Shown here in pieces: positions 15,667 to 24,945 of a stretch of 64,000 bases of DNA. Numbering within the stretch: position 1 is the stretch's first letter; every line of letters begins with the position of its first letter. Source of the stretch: Corallococcus soli. GTDB lineage: Bacteria > Myxococcota > Myxococcia > Myxococcales > Myxococcaceae. Both the position numbers and the translations under genes were made by a program. Under the pieces are notes generated by a model that saw nothing but the letters and a program-made list of their open reading frames with translations, was not told the origin of the DNA and made no database searches. The stretch is taken from positions 372,001 through 436,000 of the forward strand of contig NZ_JAAIYO010000002.1 in NCBI RefSeq assembly GCF_014930455.1, read 5' to 3'.

Positions 15667-18600
15667 CGAGCCATCCTGCCCACCCCCTGCCGCTGCCTCC
15701 CGGGGACCACGGCCTGCGCGTGGAGGCCCTGAAGGCCGCGATGCGCGAGCGCATCCTGGTGCTGGATGGCGCCATGGGCACGCTGCTGCAGAACCACACC
15801 CTGGTGGCGGCGGACTTCGGCGGCCCGGAGTACGAGGGCTGCAACGAGAACCTGGTCCTCACGCGCCCGGACGTCATCGAAGGCATCCACGCGAAGTACT
15901 TCGCCGCGGGCGCGGACGTGACGGAGACGGACAGCTTCGGCGGCACGCCGGTGGTGCTGGCGGAGTTCGACCTGGGGCACAAGGCGATGGAGATCAACGT
16001 CGCCGCGTCGCGCCTGGCGCTGAAGGCGGCGAAGGCCGCGGAGGCGAAGGACGGCCGGATGCGCTGGGTGGCGGGCTCCATCGGCCCCACCACGAAGGCC
16101 ATCAGCGTCACGGGCGGCATCACCTTCGAGGAGCTGGTGGACAACTTCGCCCTCCAGGCCGAAGGGCTCGCGCTGGGCGGCTCCGACTACCTGCTGGTGG
16201 AGACGGCGCAGGACACGCGCAACGTGAAGGCGGCGCTCATCGGCATCGACCGGGCGTTCCACAAGCTGGGCTGGGCCATCCCGGTGGCGGTGTCGGGCAC
16301 CATCGAACCCATGGGCACGATGCTCGCGGGCCAGTCCGTGGAGAGCCTGGCCACGTCGCTGGAGCACACGGAATTGCTCTACCTGGGGCTCAACTGCGCC
16401 ACGGGCCCCGACTTCATGACGGACCACATCCGCACGCTGTCCGCGATGTGCGGCTTCCCGGTGTCGTGCGTGCCCAACGCGGGCCTGCCGGACGAGAACG
16501 GCCAGTACCTGGAGTCGCCGGAGATGATTGCCCGGTCGCTCAAGCGCTTCTGTGACAACGGCTGGCTCAACGTGGTGGGCGGCTGTTGTGGCACGCACGC
16601 GGGCCACATTGAAGCGCTGGCCGCGATGGTGAAGGGGCTGAAGCCGCGCTCGCAGGTGCCCAAGCCGCGCTCGTCGCTGTCCGGCGTGGACTACCTGGAG
16701 GTGACGGACGAGCAGCGCCCCATCATCGTGGGCGAGCGCACCAACGTCATCGGCAGCAAGAAGTTCAAGGAACTCATCGTCGCGGGCCAGTTCGACGACG
16801 CGTCCGAGATCGCCCGCGCCCAGGTGCGCCGGGCCGCGCAGGTCATCGACATCTGCCTGGCGAACCCGGACCGGGACGAGCTGGACGACATGCGCCAGTT
16901 CCTGGACGTCGTCGTGAAGAAGGTCCGCGTGCCGCTGATGATCGACTCGACGGACGAGAAGGTCATCGCCATGGCGCTCACGTACTGCCAGGGCAAGGCC
17001 ATCATCAACTCCGTCAACCTGGAGGACGGCGAGGAGCGCTTCGAGAAGGTCGTCCCGCTGGCGAGGGCGTTCGGCGCGGCGCTGGTGGTGGGCTGCATCG
17101 ACGAGGTGGGCATGGCCGTCACCGCCGAGCGCAAGCTGGCGGTGGCCGAGCGCAGCTTCGAGCTGCTCACGAAGAAGTACGGCATGCGCGCGGAGGACCT
17201 GTACTTCGACCCGCTCGTGTTCCCGTGCGCCTCCGGCGACGCGCAGTACACCGGCAGCGGCGTGCAGACCATTGAAGGTGTGCGACTCATCAAGCAGCGC
17301 TTCCCGCAGTGCCGCACGGTGCTGGGCATCAGCAACGTGTCCTTCGGCCTGCCCACCGCGGGCCGCGAGGTGCTCAACTCCGTGTTCCTGTACCACTGCG
17401 TGCAGGCGGGCCTGGACATGGCGCTCGTCAACTCGGAGAAGCTGGAGCGGTACCCGTCCCTGCCGGAGGAGGAGCGCAAGCTGTCGGAGGACCTCATCTA
17501 CAACCGGGGCGCGGACCCCGTGACGCCCTTCGCGGCGCACTTCCGCGAGCGCAAGCCCGCGCGCGCGCAGGTGAGCAGCCTGCCGCTGAATGAACGGCTC
17601 CAGCGCTACATCGTGGAGGGTACGCGCGACGGCCTCTTCGCGGACCTGGACCTGGCCATGAAGGAGATGCCGCCCCTGGAGATCATCAACGGGCCGCTGA
17701 TGAAGGGCATGGACGAGGTGGGCCGCCTCTTCGGGGCCAACGAACTCATCGTCGCGGAGGTGCTCCAGAGCGCGGAGTCGATGAAGGCCGCGGTGAGCCA
17801 CCTGGAGCCGCACATGAGCAAGACCCAGGCGGCGTCGCGCGGGAAGATCGTCCTCGCCACGGTGAAGGGGGACGTGCACGACATCGGCAAGAACCTGGTG
17901 GAGATCATCCTCGCCAACAACGGCTTCCAGGTGGTGAACCTGGGCATCAAGGTCCCGCCCGAGCAGCTGGTGAAGGCGGTGAAGGAGCACCAGCCGGACA
18001 TCCTCGGGCTGTCGGGCCTGCTGGTGAAGAGCGCGCACCAGATGGTGGCGACGGCGGAGGACCTGAAGCGCGCGGGCGTGGAGGTGCCCATCCTGGTGGG
18101 CGGCGCCGCGCTCAGCCGCAACTTCGTGGACCGCAACATCGCCCCGGCCTACGGCGGCGGCACGGTGGCCTACGCCCAGGACGCGATGAACGGCCTGGAG
18201 CTGGCGAAGCAGATCGTGGAGCCCGGGGCGCACTCGAAGCTGCGCGACGACCTGGCCGCCCGCCGCCTCAAGCTCGCGCAGGAGGTGAAGGAGCGCCCCG
18301 CGCCCGCCGCCCCGGTGCGCCGCCCGCGCAGCACGGAGGTGCCGGTGCTGGCCACGGTGCCGCCCGCGCCGGACTTCGCGCGGCACGTGCTGACCAACAC
18401 GCCGTTGGACCACATCTGGAAGTTCATCAACCCGGTGATGCTGTACGGCCGCCACCTGGGCCTGCGCACGTCGTCGCGCGCGCTGGGCACCCCGGCGGAG
18501 GCGGAGCTCGCGAAGACGGAGGAAGGGCGCAAGGCGCTGGCGCTGAAGGAGGCGGTGGAGGAGCTGAAGGCGCTGCTGCGGGGCGGCGTGATGCACGCGC

Positions 18601-19178
18601 GCTCCGTGTTCCAGTTCTACAAGGCCGCGAGCGAAGGCGACCGCGTGCTCCTCTTCGACGGCACCACGGGCGAGCCCGTCACGACCTTCGACTTCCCCCG
18701 TCAGGACAAGGACAATGGCCTGTGCCTGTCCGACTACGTGAAGCCGCTGGAGAACGGCAAGCCGGTGGACGCGGTGGCCATGTTCGTCACCACCGCGGGC
18801 TCGGGCATCCGCGAGCTGGCGGACGGCTTCAAGGCGAAGGGTGAGTTCCTCAAGATGCACGCGGTGCAGGCCCTGGCGCTGGAGACGGCGGAGGGCTACG
18901 CGGAGCTGCTGCACACGCAGCTGCGCAGCATGTGGGGCTTCCCGGACCGGGCGGAGATGACGATGCTGGAGCGCTTCCGCGCGGAGTACACCGGCAAGCG
19001 CTACTCGTTCGGCTACCCGGCGTGCCCCCGTCTGGAGGACCAGACGAAGCTGTTCGCGGCGCTCAAGCCGGAGGAGATCGGCGTGCAGCTCACCGACGGC
19101 TGCATGATGGAGCCGGAGGCGAGCGTGTCCGCCATCGTCTTCCACCATCCGGGCGCCACGTACTTCTCCGTGACTTGA
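15663..19178 (+). CDS. metH: Cobalamin-dependent methionine synthase
   Basis: 1171 residues. It transfers the methyl group of 5-methyltetrahydrofolate to homocysteine through cobalamin. Modules in order: homocysteine-binding barrel (about 15-330; zinc Cys in GLNCATGP and GGCCGTHAGH), pterin-binding barrel (345-600; VGERTNVIGSKKF), cap (630-720), B12-binding Rossmann domain (720-860; cobalt-ligand His in DVHDIGKN near 738), a Pro/Ala linker, and the SAM-binding activation domain (905-1171; YPACPRLEDQTK). All five modules are present, so it should be self-sufficient and reactivated by SAM and a flavodoxin-type donor. The ATG at 15663 overlaps the regulator's stop. A MetE-like gene follows after 65 bases. 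Confidence 0.97.
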   Translation: MTSHPAHPLPLPPGDHGLRVEALKAAMRERILVLDGAMGTLLQNHTLVAADFGGPEYEGCNENLVLTRPDVIEGIHAKYFAAGADVTETDSFGGTPVVLAEFDLGHKAMEINVAASRLALKAAKAAEAKDGRMRWVAGSIGPTTKAISVTGGITFEELVDNFALQAEGLALGGSDYLLVETAQDTRNVKAALIGIDRAFHKLGWAIPVAVSGTIEPMGTMLAGQSVESLATSLEHTELLYLGLNCATGPDFMTDHIRTLSAMCGFPVSCVPNAGLPDENGQYLESPEMIARSLKRFCDNGWLNVVGGCCGTHAGHIEALAAMVKGLKPRSQVPKPRSSLSGVDYLEVTDEQRPIIVGERTNVIGSKKFKELIVAGQFDDASEIARAQVRRAAQVIDICLANPDRDELDDMRQFLDVVVKKVRVPLMIDSTDEKVIAMALTYCQGKAIINSVNLEDGEERFEKVVPLARAFGAALVVGCIDEVGMAVTAERKLAVAERSFELLTKKYGMRAEDLYFDPLVFPCASGDAQYTGSGVQTIEGVRLIKQRFPQCRTVLGISNVSFGLPTAGREVLNSVFLYHCVQAGLDMALVNSEKLERYPSLPEEERKLSEDLIYNRGADPVTPFAAHFRERKPARAQVSSLPLNERLQRYIVEGTRDGLFADLDLAMKEMPPLEIINGPLMKGMDEVGRLFGANELIVAEVLQSAESMKAAVSHLEPHMSKTQAASRGKIVLATVKGDVHDIGKNLVEIILANNGFQVVNLGIKVPPEQLVKAVKEHQPDILGLSGLLVKSAHQMVATAEDLKRAGVEVPILVGGAALSRNFVDRNIAPAYGGGTVAYAQDAMNGLELAKQIVEPGAHSKLRDDLAARRLKLAQEVKERPAPAAPVRRPRSTEVPVLATVPPAPDFARHVLTNTPLDHIWKFINPVMLYGRHLGLRTSSRALGTPAEAELAKTEEGRKALALKEAVEELKALLRGGVMHARSVFQFYKAASEGDRVLLFDGTTGEPVTTFDFPRQDKDNGLCLSDYVKPLENGKPVDAVAMFVTTAGSGIRELADGFKAKGEFLKMHAVQALALETAEGYAELLHTQLRSMWGFPDRAEMTMLERFRAEYTGKRYSFGYPACPRLEDQTKLFAALKPEEIGVQLTDGCMMEPEASVSAIVFHHPGATYFSVT

Positions 19179-19243
19179 TGCGTCGGGCCCGGGGGGATGG
19201 AGAAGCCCGGGCCCTGCTTGACGGGAAGGGTTAGATTGCCCCC

Positions 19244-20338
19244 ATGCCTTCGCCCACCATCCGTCGCGCCGTCCAGCTCCTGCCCGCGTGTGCCACCACG
19301 GGCATCGGCAGCCTGCCGCACACCCAGGTGGAACTGGGACTGCAGGCCGCGCTCGCCATGGACATCCCGTTCCTGCCGCAGCTGCCCGTGGGGCACCCCG
19401 GGGAGCTGATGATCCCCGCGGCGCTGGAGGGCCTGCCGGGCCTGCGCTTCGACGAGGACGGCGTCTGCACGGTGGACGTGGCGGACTGGAGCGCCGGGCG
19501 CGCGGCCTTCGAGGCGAAGCTGGAGCAGGCGCTGGCGTCCGGGAACCTGGAGGCCTTCGAGCCCACCCCGGAGGCGTGCCGCGCCTGGAAGCCCTTCCTG
19601 TGGGAGGTGGAGCACCGCAAGCTCGCCTTCGCCAAGGCGCAGCTGTCCGGCCCCTTCACGGTCCGCTCGGTGGTGCGCACGACGACGGGGGAGCCGGTGC
19701 TGAGCGTGCCGGGCCTGGACGAAGCGTTCTACCGGCTGGTGATGGTGCGCGCGCTCGCGATGGTGCGCGCCCTGAAGCGCACCGGCACCACGCCCCTGTT
19801 CTACCTGGACGAGCCGGGCCTCTACGCCTACGTGAAGATGAACCCGCAGCACCTGCTGGCGCAGCAGGAACTGCGCCTGCTGGTGGTGGCCCTGCAGCGC
19901 GAGGGCGCGCTCGTGGGCGTCCACTGCTGCGGCAACACGGACTGGGGCGTGCTCCTGGACGCGCAGGCGGACCTGGTGTCCCTGGACGTGCGGCTGTCGC
20001 TGGACGCGATGCTGGAGGAGCGCGAGGCCCTGGAGCGCTTCCTCGCGTCCGGGGCGACGTTCAGCCTGGGCGTCATCCCCACGGACCTGGCGTCCACGTA
20101 TTCGGTGGAGGAGCTGGCGGACTCCGTGGAGGCGTCGCTGAAGGCGGCGCTGCCCCAGGGCATCGGCTTCGCGCAGGCGGTGTCCACGGTGCTGCTGACG
20201 CCCGCCTGCGGGCTCGCCATGCGCACGGTGGTGGACGCGGAGCGCATCCTGGAGGAGCTGAAGCAGTCACAGCGCCGGCTGAAGCGGGCGCTCGAGTTCG
20301 AGCGCCCCGCCCACCAGGACCCGACGCACGCGCACTGA
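19244..20338 (+). CDS. Short MetE-like (UROD/MetE superfamily) zinc methyltransferase
   Basis: 364 residues, about half of full MetE, covering only the C-terminal catalytic barrel. The zinc site is visible: H227-x-C229 in GVHCCGNTDW and C322 in TPACGLAMRT, the counterparts of the HxC and DCGL-Cys of MetE. YLDEPGL and TGIGSLPHT are also family blocks. Without the N-terminal MetE half it cannot bind polyglutamyl folate as MetE does. Related short forms take methyl groups from corrinoid proteins or other donors. Placement right after metH suggests a methionine or methyl-transfer role, but the donor and acceptor are unknown. Confidence 0.8.
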   Translation: MPSPTIRRAVQLLPACATTGIGSLPHTQVELGLQAALAMDIPFLPQLPVGHPGELMIPAALEGLPGLRFDEDGVCTVDVADWSAGRAAFEAKLEQALASGNLEAFEPTPEACRAWKPFLWEVEHRKLAFAKAQLSGPFTVRSVVRTTTGEPVLSVPGLDEAFYRLVMVRALAMVRALKRTGTTPLFYLDEPGLYAYVKMNPQHLLAQQELRLLVVALQREGALVGVHCCGNTDWGVLLDAQADLVSLDVRLSLDAMLEEREALERFLASGATFSLGVIPTDLASTYSVEELADSVEASLKAALPQGIGFAQAVSTVLLTPACGLAMRTVVDAERILEELKQSQRRLKRALEFERPAHQDPTHAH

Positions 20339-20359
20339 AGCGCGGCGGCCGGTGACGGC

Positions 20360-20590
20360 CTACTGACGGCCGAGCTTCAGCTCGCGCTCGGCCTGGAACC
20401 AGTCCTGTTCGGAGCTGCCGTGGGTGCCGCCCCGGGCCTGGTAGATTTCAAAGGCCCGCCGGGCGATCTGCTCGTTCGTGGGAGCGCTCGGAGCCGCGCT
20501 CCTGCTCGCGGCCGGCTTGTCCTGGGTCCGCTCCGGCGTGGACTTCGGGGCCGGGGTCTGCGGCGTCTTCTGCGAATTCTGACGGGCCAT
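20360..20590 (-). CDS. DUF2934 family small protein
   Basis: 76 residues. A Pro/Lys/Ala-rich disordered N-terminus precedes the DUF2934 motif: IARRAFEIYQARGG, then SSEQDWFQAERELK. The family is widespread in proteobacteria and of unknown function. I start at the ATG at 20590, 6 bases after AGGAGGA; a GTG two codons upstream is less well placed. It converges on the MetE-like gene. Confidence 0.82.
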   Translation of the reverse strand: MARQNSQKTPQTPAPKSTPERTQDKPAASRSAAPSAPTNEQIARRAFEIYQARGGTHGSSEQDWFQAERELKLGRQ

Positions 20591-20788
20591 GGGCACTCCT
20601 CCTGGGTGGGGCGGCCCGAAGCTTCAGGCGGCCCCCCATGACACGGAAGTGACTCCGCGCGTCGGAGGTTGTCGGCGCGACACCGCGCGTCGCCCTTTGT
20701 TGGGGGATGGACGCCCTCCGACGCGGGGCAGCTCCAGGCGCGAAGCGCATCCGCACCGCCCGTCCGGGCCTGGGGGATGCCGGCCGAC

Positions 20789-21985
20789 TCAGCCCTCCTT
20801 CACCTTCCTGCGGGGGCGTCCCGGGGCCTGCTTCTTCGCGGCCGCCACGGTCGCGGCGTCCTCCCGCGCGCCATGGCCCGGCACCGCGTCGAGCGCGCGC
20901 TGCATGGCGGTGCTCATGCCCAGCGCTTCCGCCTCCTGGGGCGTGCACCAGCGCAGCTCCTGGAACGCGGGGGACTTCGTGGGGCGGGGGCCGCCGGACA
21001 CGCGCAGCAGGCGCAGCGTGAGGTCGCGGTGGGTGAGCTGCCGGCGCACGCTGCCCAGCGAGCCCTCCAGCGTGAGCGCCGCGCCCAGCGTCGTGGACAG
21101 GCGCTGGAGGGCCTCCGCCTCCGACGTCGCCTCCTCCACCTCCACGGCGGGCAGCTCCCACAGGCCGCCGAAGAGCCCCTTGTCCGCGCGCCGCGCGAAG
21201 AGGAGGGTGCCCGCGTGCGGCCACACGGCCAGCGCCAGGAACAGCTTGCGGGGCGCGGCGCGCACCTTGGCCGGGGGCAGCTCATGCACGCGGCCCTTGC
21301 GGTACGCGAGGCACCCGTCGCGCACGGGGCACAGCAGGCACAGCGGGGACTCCGGCCGGCACGTCGCGGCGCCGTGCTCCATCATCGCCTGGTTGAAGTC
21401 CCCGGGCCGCTCCCCTGCCGCCAGCGCGGCGGCCAGCGTCCACAGCGTGGCTTCACGGTCGCGGTCCCCGGGCAGGCCCTCCACCTCGAACAGGCGCGAC
21501 AGCACGCGGGCGACGTTGCCATCCACGATGGGGGCGGGCTCCCCGAACGCGATGGAGGCCACGGCCCCGGCGGTGTAGCGGCCGAAGCCGGGCAGGGTGA
21601 TGAGCTGCTCCGCCGTGGGGGGGAACTTCCCGCCGAAGCGCTCCACCACCTCCTGGGCGGCGCGGTGCAGGTTGCGCGCGCGCGTGTAGTAGCCCAGGCC
21701 CTTCCAGCCGGAGAGCACGTCGTCCAGGGGCGCCGCGGCCAGGGCCTTCACCGTGGGAAAGCGCGCGAGGAACCGCTCCCAGTACGGGATGACCGTGGAC
21801 ACCTGGGTCTGCTGGAGCATGACCTCGCTGAGCCAGATGGCGTACGGGTCGCGGGTGCGGCGCCAGGGCAGGTCGCGCTTGTTGCGGTCGTACCAGGAGA
21901 GCAGCGGGCCGCGCAGGGAGGCGAGTCGCTCAGGGGAGACAGGAGGGGGAATTGCCCCGGTGGCGGTGCGCTTGCGAGGGCTCAT
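20789..21985 (-). CDS. mutY: Adenine DNA glycosylase MutY
   Basis: 398 residues from the ATG at 21985 (a GTG four codons upstream is possible). MutY removes adenine mispaired with 8-oxoguanine. Visible are the catalytic Glu region WLSEVMLQQTQV, the helix-hairpin-helix LPGFGRYTAGAV, the catalytic Asp in IVDGNVARV, and the 4Fe-4S ligands CRPESPLCLLCPVRDGC (C-x6-C-x2-C-x5-C). A Nudix-like C-terminal domain recognises 8-oxoG (GGLWELP). The tail is basic (GRPRRKVKEG). It diverges from the PD-(D/E)XK nuclease gene. Confidence 0.95.
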   Translation of the reverse strand: MSPRKRTATGAIPPPVSPERLASLRGPLLSWYDRNKRDLPWRRTRDPYAIWLSEVMLQQTQVSTVIPYWERFLARFPTVKALAAAPLDDVLSGWKGLGYYTRARNLHRAAQEVVERFGGKFPPTAEQLITLPGFGRYTAGAVASIAFGEPAPIVDGNVARVLSRLFEVEGLPGDRDREATLWTLAAALAAGERPGDFNQAMMEHGAATCRPESPLCLLCPVRDGCLAYRKGRVHELPPAKVRAAPRKLFLALAVWPHAGTLLFARRADKGLFGGLWELPAVEVEEATSEAEALQRLSTTLGAALTLEGSLGSVRRQLTHRDLTLRLLRVSGGPRPTKSPAFQELRWCTPQEAEALGMSTAMQRALDAVPGHGAREDAATVAAAKKQAPGRPRRKVKEG

Positions 21986-22125
21986 GGGAGGGGTCACGGT
22001 GGCTGGCGGACACCATACCCGTACGGTCGGGTGCGCCCGGGGTGTTTCCGCGTTCCAGGGGGTTGGCTCCCCGCTCGTCGCCCTTCTGGCGGAGCGGGCG
22101 ATCGTCTATAGGATGCGCCGAGTCC

Positions 22126-23091
22126 ATGGCCCGCCCTCCCCTCCACAACGACTTCTCCTGGTCCAAGAGCCGCCACGAGAAGTTCTCCGAGTGCCTCCGG
22201 GCCTACTACCTCTACTACTACCGCTCCTGGGGCGGCTGGGAGGCGGACGCCGCGCGCGACGTGCGCGAGCTGTACGTGCTCAAGAAGCTGTCCAACCGCT
22301 ACACCTGGGCGGGCAGCATCGTGCACGAGGCGCTCAAGGACGTGCTGCTGGACTGGCGCGCCGGCCGCGACGTGGACCCCAAGGCGGTGGAGGCCCGCGC
22401 GCACAAGCTGATGCAGGACGACTTCCGGCACTCGCGCTCCAAGGGCTACTGGACGCAGAAGTACCGCAAGCCCTTCACTGGCCTGGCGGAGCACGAGTAC
22501 GCGGAGGAGGTGCCCAACGAGGCCTGGAAGCAGAACTTCGAGACGGTGCGCTCGGCGCTCGCGTGGTTCTTCCAGTCGCGCTGGCCCGGCATCGCCAGGG
22601 GACTCAAGCAGCCGCAGTGGCTGGAGGTGGACGCGGGCTTCGACTTCGCGCACTTCACCCACGAGGGCGTGAAGGTCTTCGCCATCCCCGACTTCGCCTA
22701 CGTGGACGACGCCGGCTCCGTCGTGGTGGTGGACTGGAAGACGGGCCGCTCGCGCGAGGGCTACGACGAGCAGGTGCTGGGCTACGCGCTCTACATCTCC
22801 CAGCGCTACCGCTACCCGCTGGAGAAGGTGCGCGCGTCGCTGGTGTACCTGAACGAGGGCCTGGAGCACGACGTGGCGGTGGACCCCTCCGCCATGGAGA
22901 CGTTCCACCAGCACTTCGCGAAGAGCGTGGCGGGGATGCGCGCGCTGCTCGCGGATCCGGCCGCCAACACGCCGAAGGGGGCGGAGGCCTTCCCCCAGAC
23001 GGACAACCTCAACGCCTGCGCGCGCTGCGTCTTCCGCCGCCCGTGTGGCCGCGAGGCGGCGGTGGCGGAAGTCCGCCCCCGCGTGGCCTGA
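22126..23091 (+). CDS. PD-(D/E)XK superfamily nuclease with Cas4/AddB-like four-Cys cluster
   Basis: 321 residues. The nuclease core has the metal-binding Asp in AIPDFAYV and the D-x-K motif VVVDWKTGR followed by a Q-containing helix (YDEQVLGYALY). One Cys near the N-terminus (C23 in FSECLRAYYL) and three near the C-terminus (C298, C301, C307 in CARCVFRRPC) reproduce the 4Fe-4S ligand spacing of Cas4 and AddB nucleases. There is no helicase domain and no cas gene nearby. A role in DNA end processing or repair is likely but unproven. The ATG at 22126 begins the conserved SWSKSRHEKF block. Confidence 0.85.
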   Translation: MARPPLHNDFSWSKSRHEKFSECLRAYYLYYYRSWGGWEADAARDVRELYVLKKLSNRYTWAGSIVHEALKDVLLDWRAGRDVDPKAVEARAHKLMQDDFRHSRSKGYWTQKYRKPFTGLAEHEYAEEVPNEAWKQNFETVRSALAWFFQSRWPGIARGLKQPQWLEVDAGFDFAHFTHEGVKVFAIPDFAYVDDAGSVVVVDWKTGRSREGYDEQVLGYALYISQRYRYPLEKVRASLVYLNEGLEHDVAVDPSAMETFHQHFAKSVAGMRALLADPAANTPKGAEAFPQTDNLNACARCVFRRPCGREAAVAEVRPRVA

Positions 23092-23097
23092 GGCCGA

Positions 23098-23997
23098 CTA
23101 CCGCGTCGCCGCCAGCCGGCGCACCACCACGCCCGCGGCGTTCATGCCGAACGCGGAGGTGACGAACGCCACGCTGCCGTCAATCTGCGTGCGGTGGTCG
23201 CAGGTGTGGAACTCGTTGTCCTGCGGGCAGACGCACAGGAAGCCGTCCGTGGCGTCGTCGTAGTTGAGGGCCACGGGCTGGCGCCGCGTCTCAATGGAGT
23301 ACACGGCGGTGATGCCGGTGTGGCGCTCCGTCTCCACGCCGTACTTGCGCTTGAGCAGCTTGCGGATGTCCTTGGCGAAGGGGTCCATGTGCGTCTCGCA
23401 CAGGTCCTCCACGCGGATGGCCGTGGGGTCCAGGCGGCCCGCCGCGCCCATGGAGCTGACCACCGGCACGCCCAGCGTCACGCACCGGTGCAACAGGTGC
23501 AGCTTCGCCTTCACGTTGTCGATGGCGTCCACCACGAAGTCGTAGCGGCCCGCGGGCAGCAGCGTCTCCGCCAGCTCCTCGCGGTAGAACTCGCGCAGGG
23601 CCTCCACCTTCGCCTGCGGGTTGATCTCCTGGCAGCGCTGCGCCATCAGCTCCGCCTTGGACTTGCCCACCGCCTTCACCGTCGCGTGCAGCTGGCGGTT
23701 GGTGTTGGTGACGCAGACGTCGTCGTGGTCCACCAGCGTCAGCCGGCCCACGCCGCTGCGCACCAGGCCCTCCGCGGTGAAGCTGCCCACGCCGCCCAGG
23801 CCGAACACCACGACGTGCGCGTTGGCCAGCCGCTCCATGGCGCTGTCGCCCAAGAGGCGCGCCGTCCGGTCGAAGCGCCGCGACAGCTTGAAGGGCTTCG
23901 CGAGCGACGGCTCGGCGACGGCGTTCGGGGCGGCCGTGGGGGCGGCGGGGAGCGCCTCGGCTTCGGCGGCGGCGGTGGGGACGGGCTGCGGGTTCAT
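23098..23997 (-). CDS. tcdA: tRNA threonylcarbamoyladenosine dehydratase (TcdA/CsdL, E1-like)
   Basis: 299 residues. It uses ATP to convert t6A37 in tRNA to the cyclic form. After an Ala/Pro-rich N-terminal tail of about 35 residues comes RRFDRTARLLG, the nucleotide loop VVFGLGGVGSF, the E1-family NRQLHAT, AIDNVKAK, and SMGAAGRLDPT. It lacks the adenylation Cys arrangement of ThiF/MoeB partners with sulfur carriers, and no sulfur-carrier gene is near. The stop is 4 bases from the converging nuclease gene. tatD lies upstream on the same strand. Confidence 0.92.
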   Translation of the reverse strand: MNPQPVPTAAAEAEALPAAPTAAPNAVAEPSLAKPFKLSRRFDRTARLLGDSAMERLANAHVVVFGLGGVGSFTAEGLVRSGVGRLTLVDHDDVCVTNTNRQLHATVKAVGKSKAELMAQRCQEINPQAKVEALREFYREELAETLLPAGRYDFVVDAIDNVKAKLHLLHRCVTLGVPVVSSMGAAGRLDPTAIRVEDLCETHMDPFAKDIRKLLKRKYGVETERHTGITAVYSIETRRQPVALNYDDATDGFLCVCPQDNEFHTCDHRTQIDGSVAFVTSAFGMNAAGVVVRRLAATR

Positions 23998-24025
23998 GAA
24001 GGCTCCTCTATCACGCGACGCTCGC

Positions 24026-24823
24026 CTACAGCGAAGGGGGCGGGAAAGCTTCCCGGAACAGGCGCCGGGCGTTCTCGGTCGTCCGCTGGGCGAGCACGTC
24101 CACGGGCTCCCCCAGGACGTGGGCCATGCCCGCGAGGACGTGGGGCAGGTAGCCCGGCTCGGAGCGCTGGCCGCGAAAGGGCGTGGGGGCCTGGTCCGGC
24201 GCGTCCGTCTCCGCCACCAGCCGCTCCGGGGGAATCACGCGCAGGGCATCCAGCGGCTTGCGCGCCTCCGCCCAGGTGACGGGGCCGGCGAAGGAGAAGT
24301 GGCAGCCCTTCTGGATGTAGAAGCGCGCCAGCTCCGCGCCGCCGCTGTAGCTGTGCATGAGGATGCCCGCCTCCGGCCAGGCCTCCGTCTTCAGCAGGTC
24401 GATGAGCGCGGGGTGCAGCCGGTGGCAGTGCATCAGCACCGGCAGCCCGTGCTTGCGCGCCAGGGCCAGGTGTCCGCGCAGCACGGCCACCTGGCGCTCC
24501 AGCGGGGCCCCGGTGACGGAGGGGCCGTCCAGGCCGCACTCGCCCACCGCCACCGCGCCGCCCCGCGCGAGCAGCGCGTCCAGCCGCTCCAGGTGCATGC
24601 CGTCGTCCTCCGGCGGCAGGTCTGGCAGGAACTGGGGGTGGATGCCCAGGCCCACCTGGATGCGCGCGTCCTGCCGGGGAAGTTCGAGCAGGGGCTCCCA
24701 GGTCTCCGGTCCCACGGCGGGGATGAGGATGCCGTGCAGGCCCGCGGCCCAGGCCCGCGCGACGACGTCCGGGCGGTCCGGATTGAAGCGAGCTGCGTCC
24801 AGATGGCAGTGCGTGTCGATCAT
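24026..24823 (-). CDS. tatD: TatD family metal-dependent hydrolase
   Basis: 265 residues. This amidohydrolase-fold DNase has the metal ligands THCHLD at the N-terminus, the Glu of VGECGLDG, HCHRL, HSYSG and the Asp of AETDAPDQAPTP. TatD enzymes act as 3'-5' exonucleases or related hydrolases and have been linked to DNA repair and quality control. The ATG at 24823 follows GAGAAGGG; an upstream in-frame extension lacks such a site. It precedes tcdA by 28 bases. Confidence 0.93.
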   Translation of the reverse strand: MIDTHCHLDAARFNPDRPDVVARAWAAGLHGILIPAVGPETWEPLLELPRQDARIQVGLGIHPQFLPDLPPEDDGMHLERLDALLARGGAVAVGECGLDGPSVTGAPLERQVAVLRGHLALARKHGLPVLMHCHRLHPALIDLLKTEAWPEAGILMHSYSGGAELARFYIQKGCHFSFAGPVTWAEARKPLDALRVIPPERLVAETDAPDQAPTPFRGQRSEPGYLPHVLAGMAHVLGEPVDVLAQRTTENARRLFREAFPPPSL

Positions 24824-24945
24824 TGAGCACCCTTCTCCCAATCCCCGTTCAATCACGGACAGCCCTGGATGACGTGCCCTTCAAGGCGTCCCGCCACCCG
24901 CAAACGGGAAGCTATGACGCCCCCCCTGACTTTGGAGGCATGAGC

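Noticed and set aside
15258-19148. Very long open frame opposite to metH (about 1,300 codons)
   Set aside because: It is Arg/His/Gln/Leu-rich, lacks a family match and covers metH, whose reading frame has all five MetH modules. High GC keeps antisense frames open by chance.
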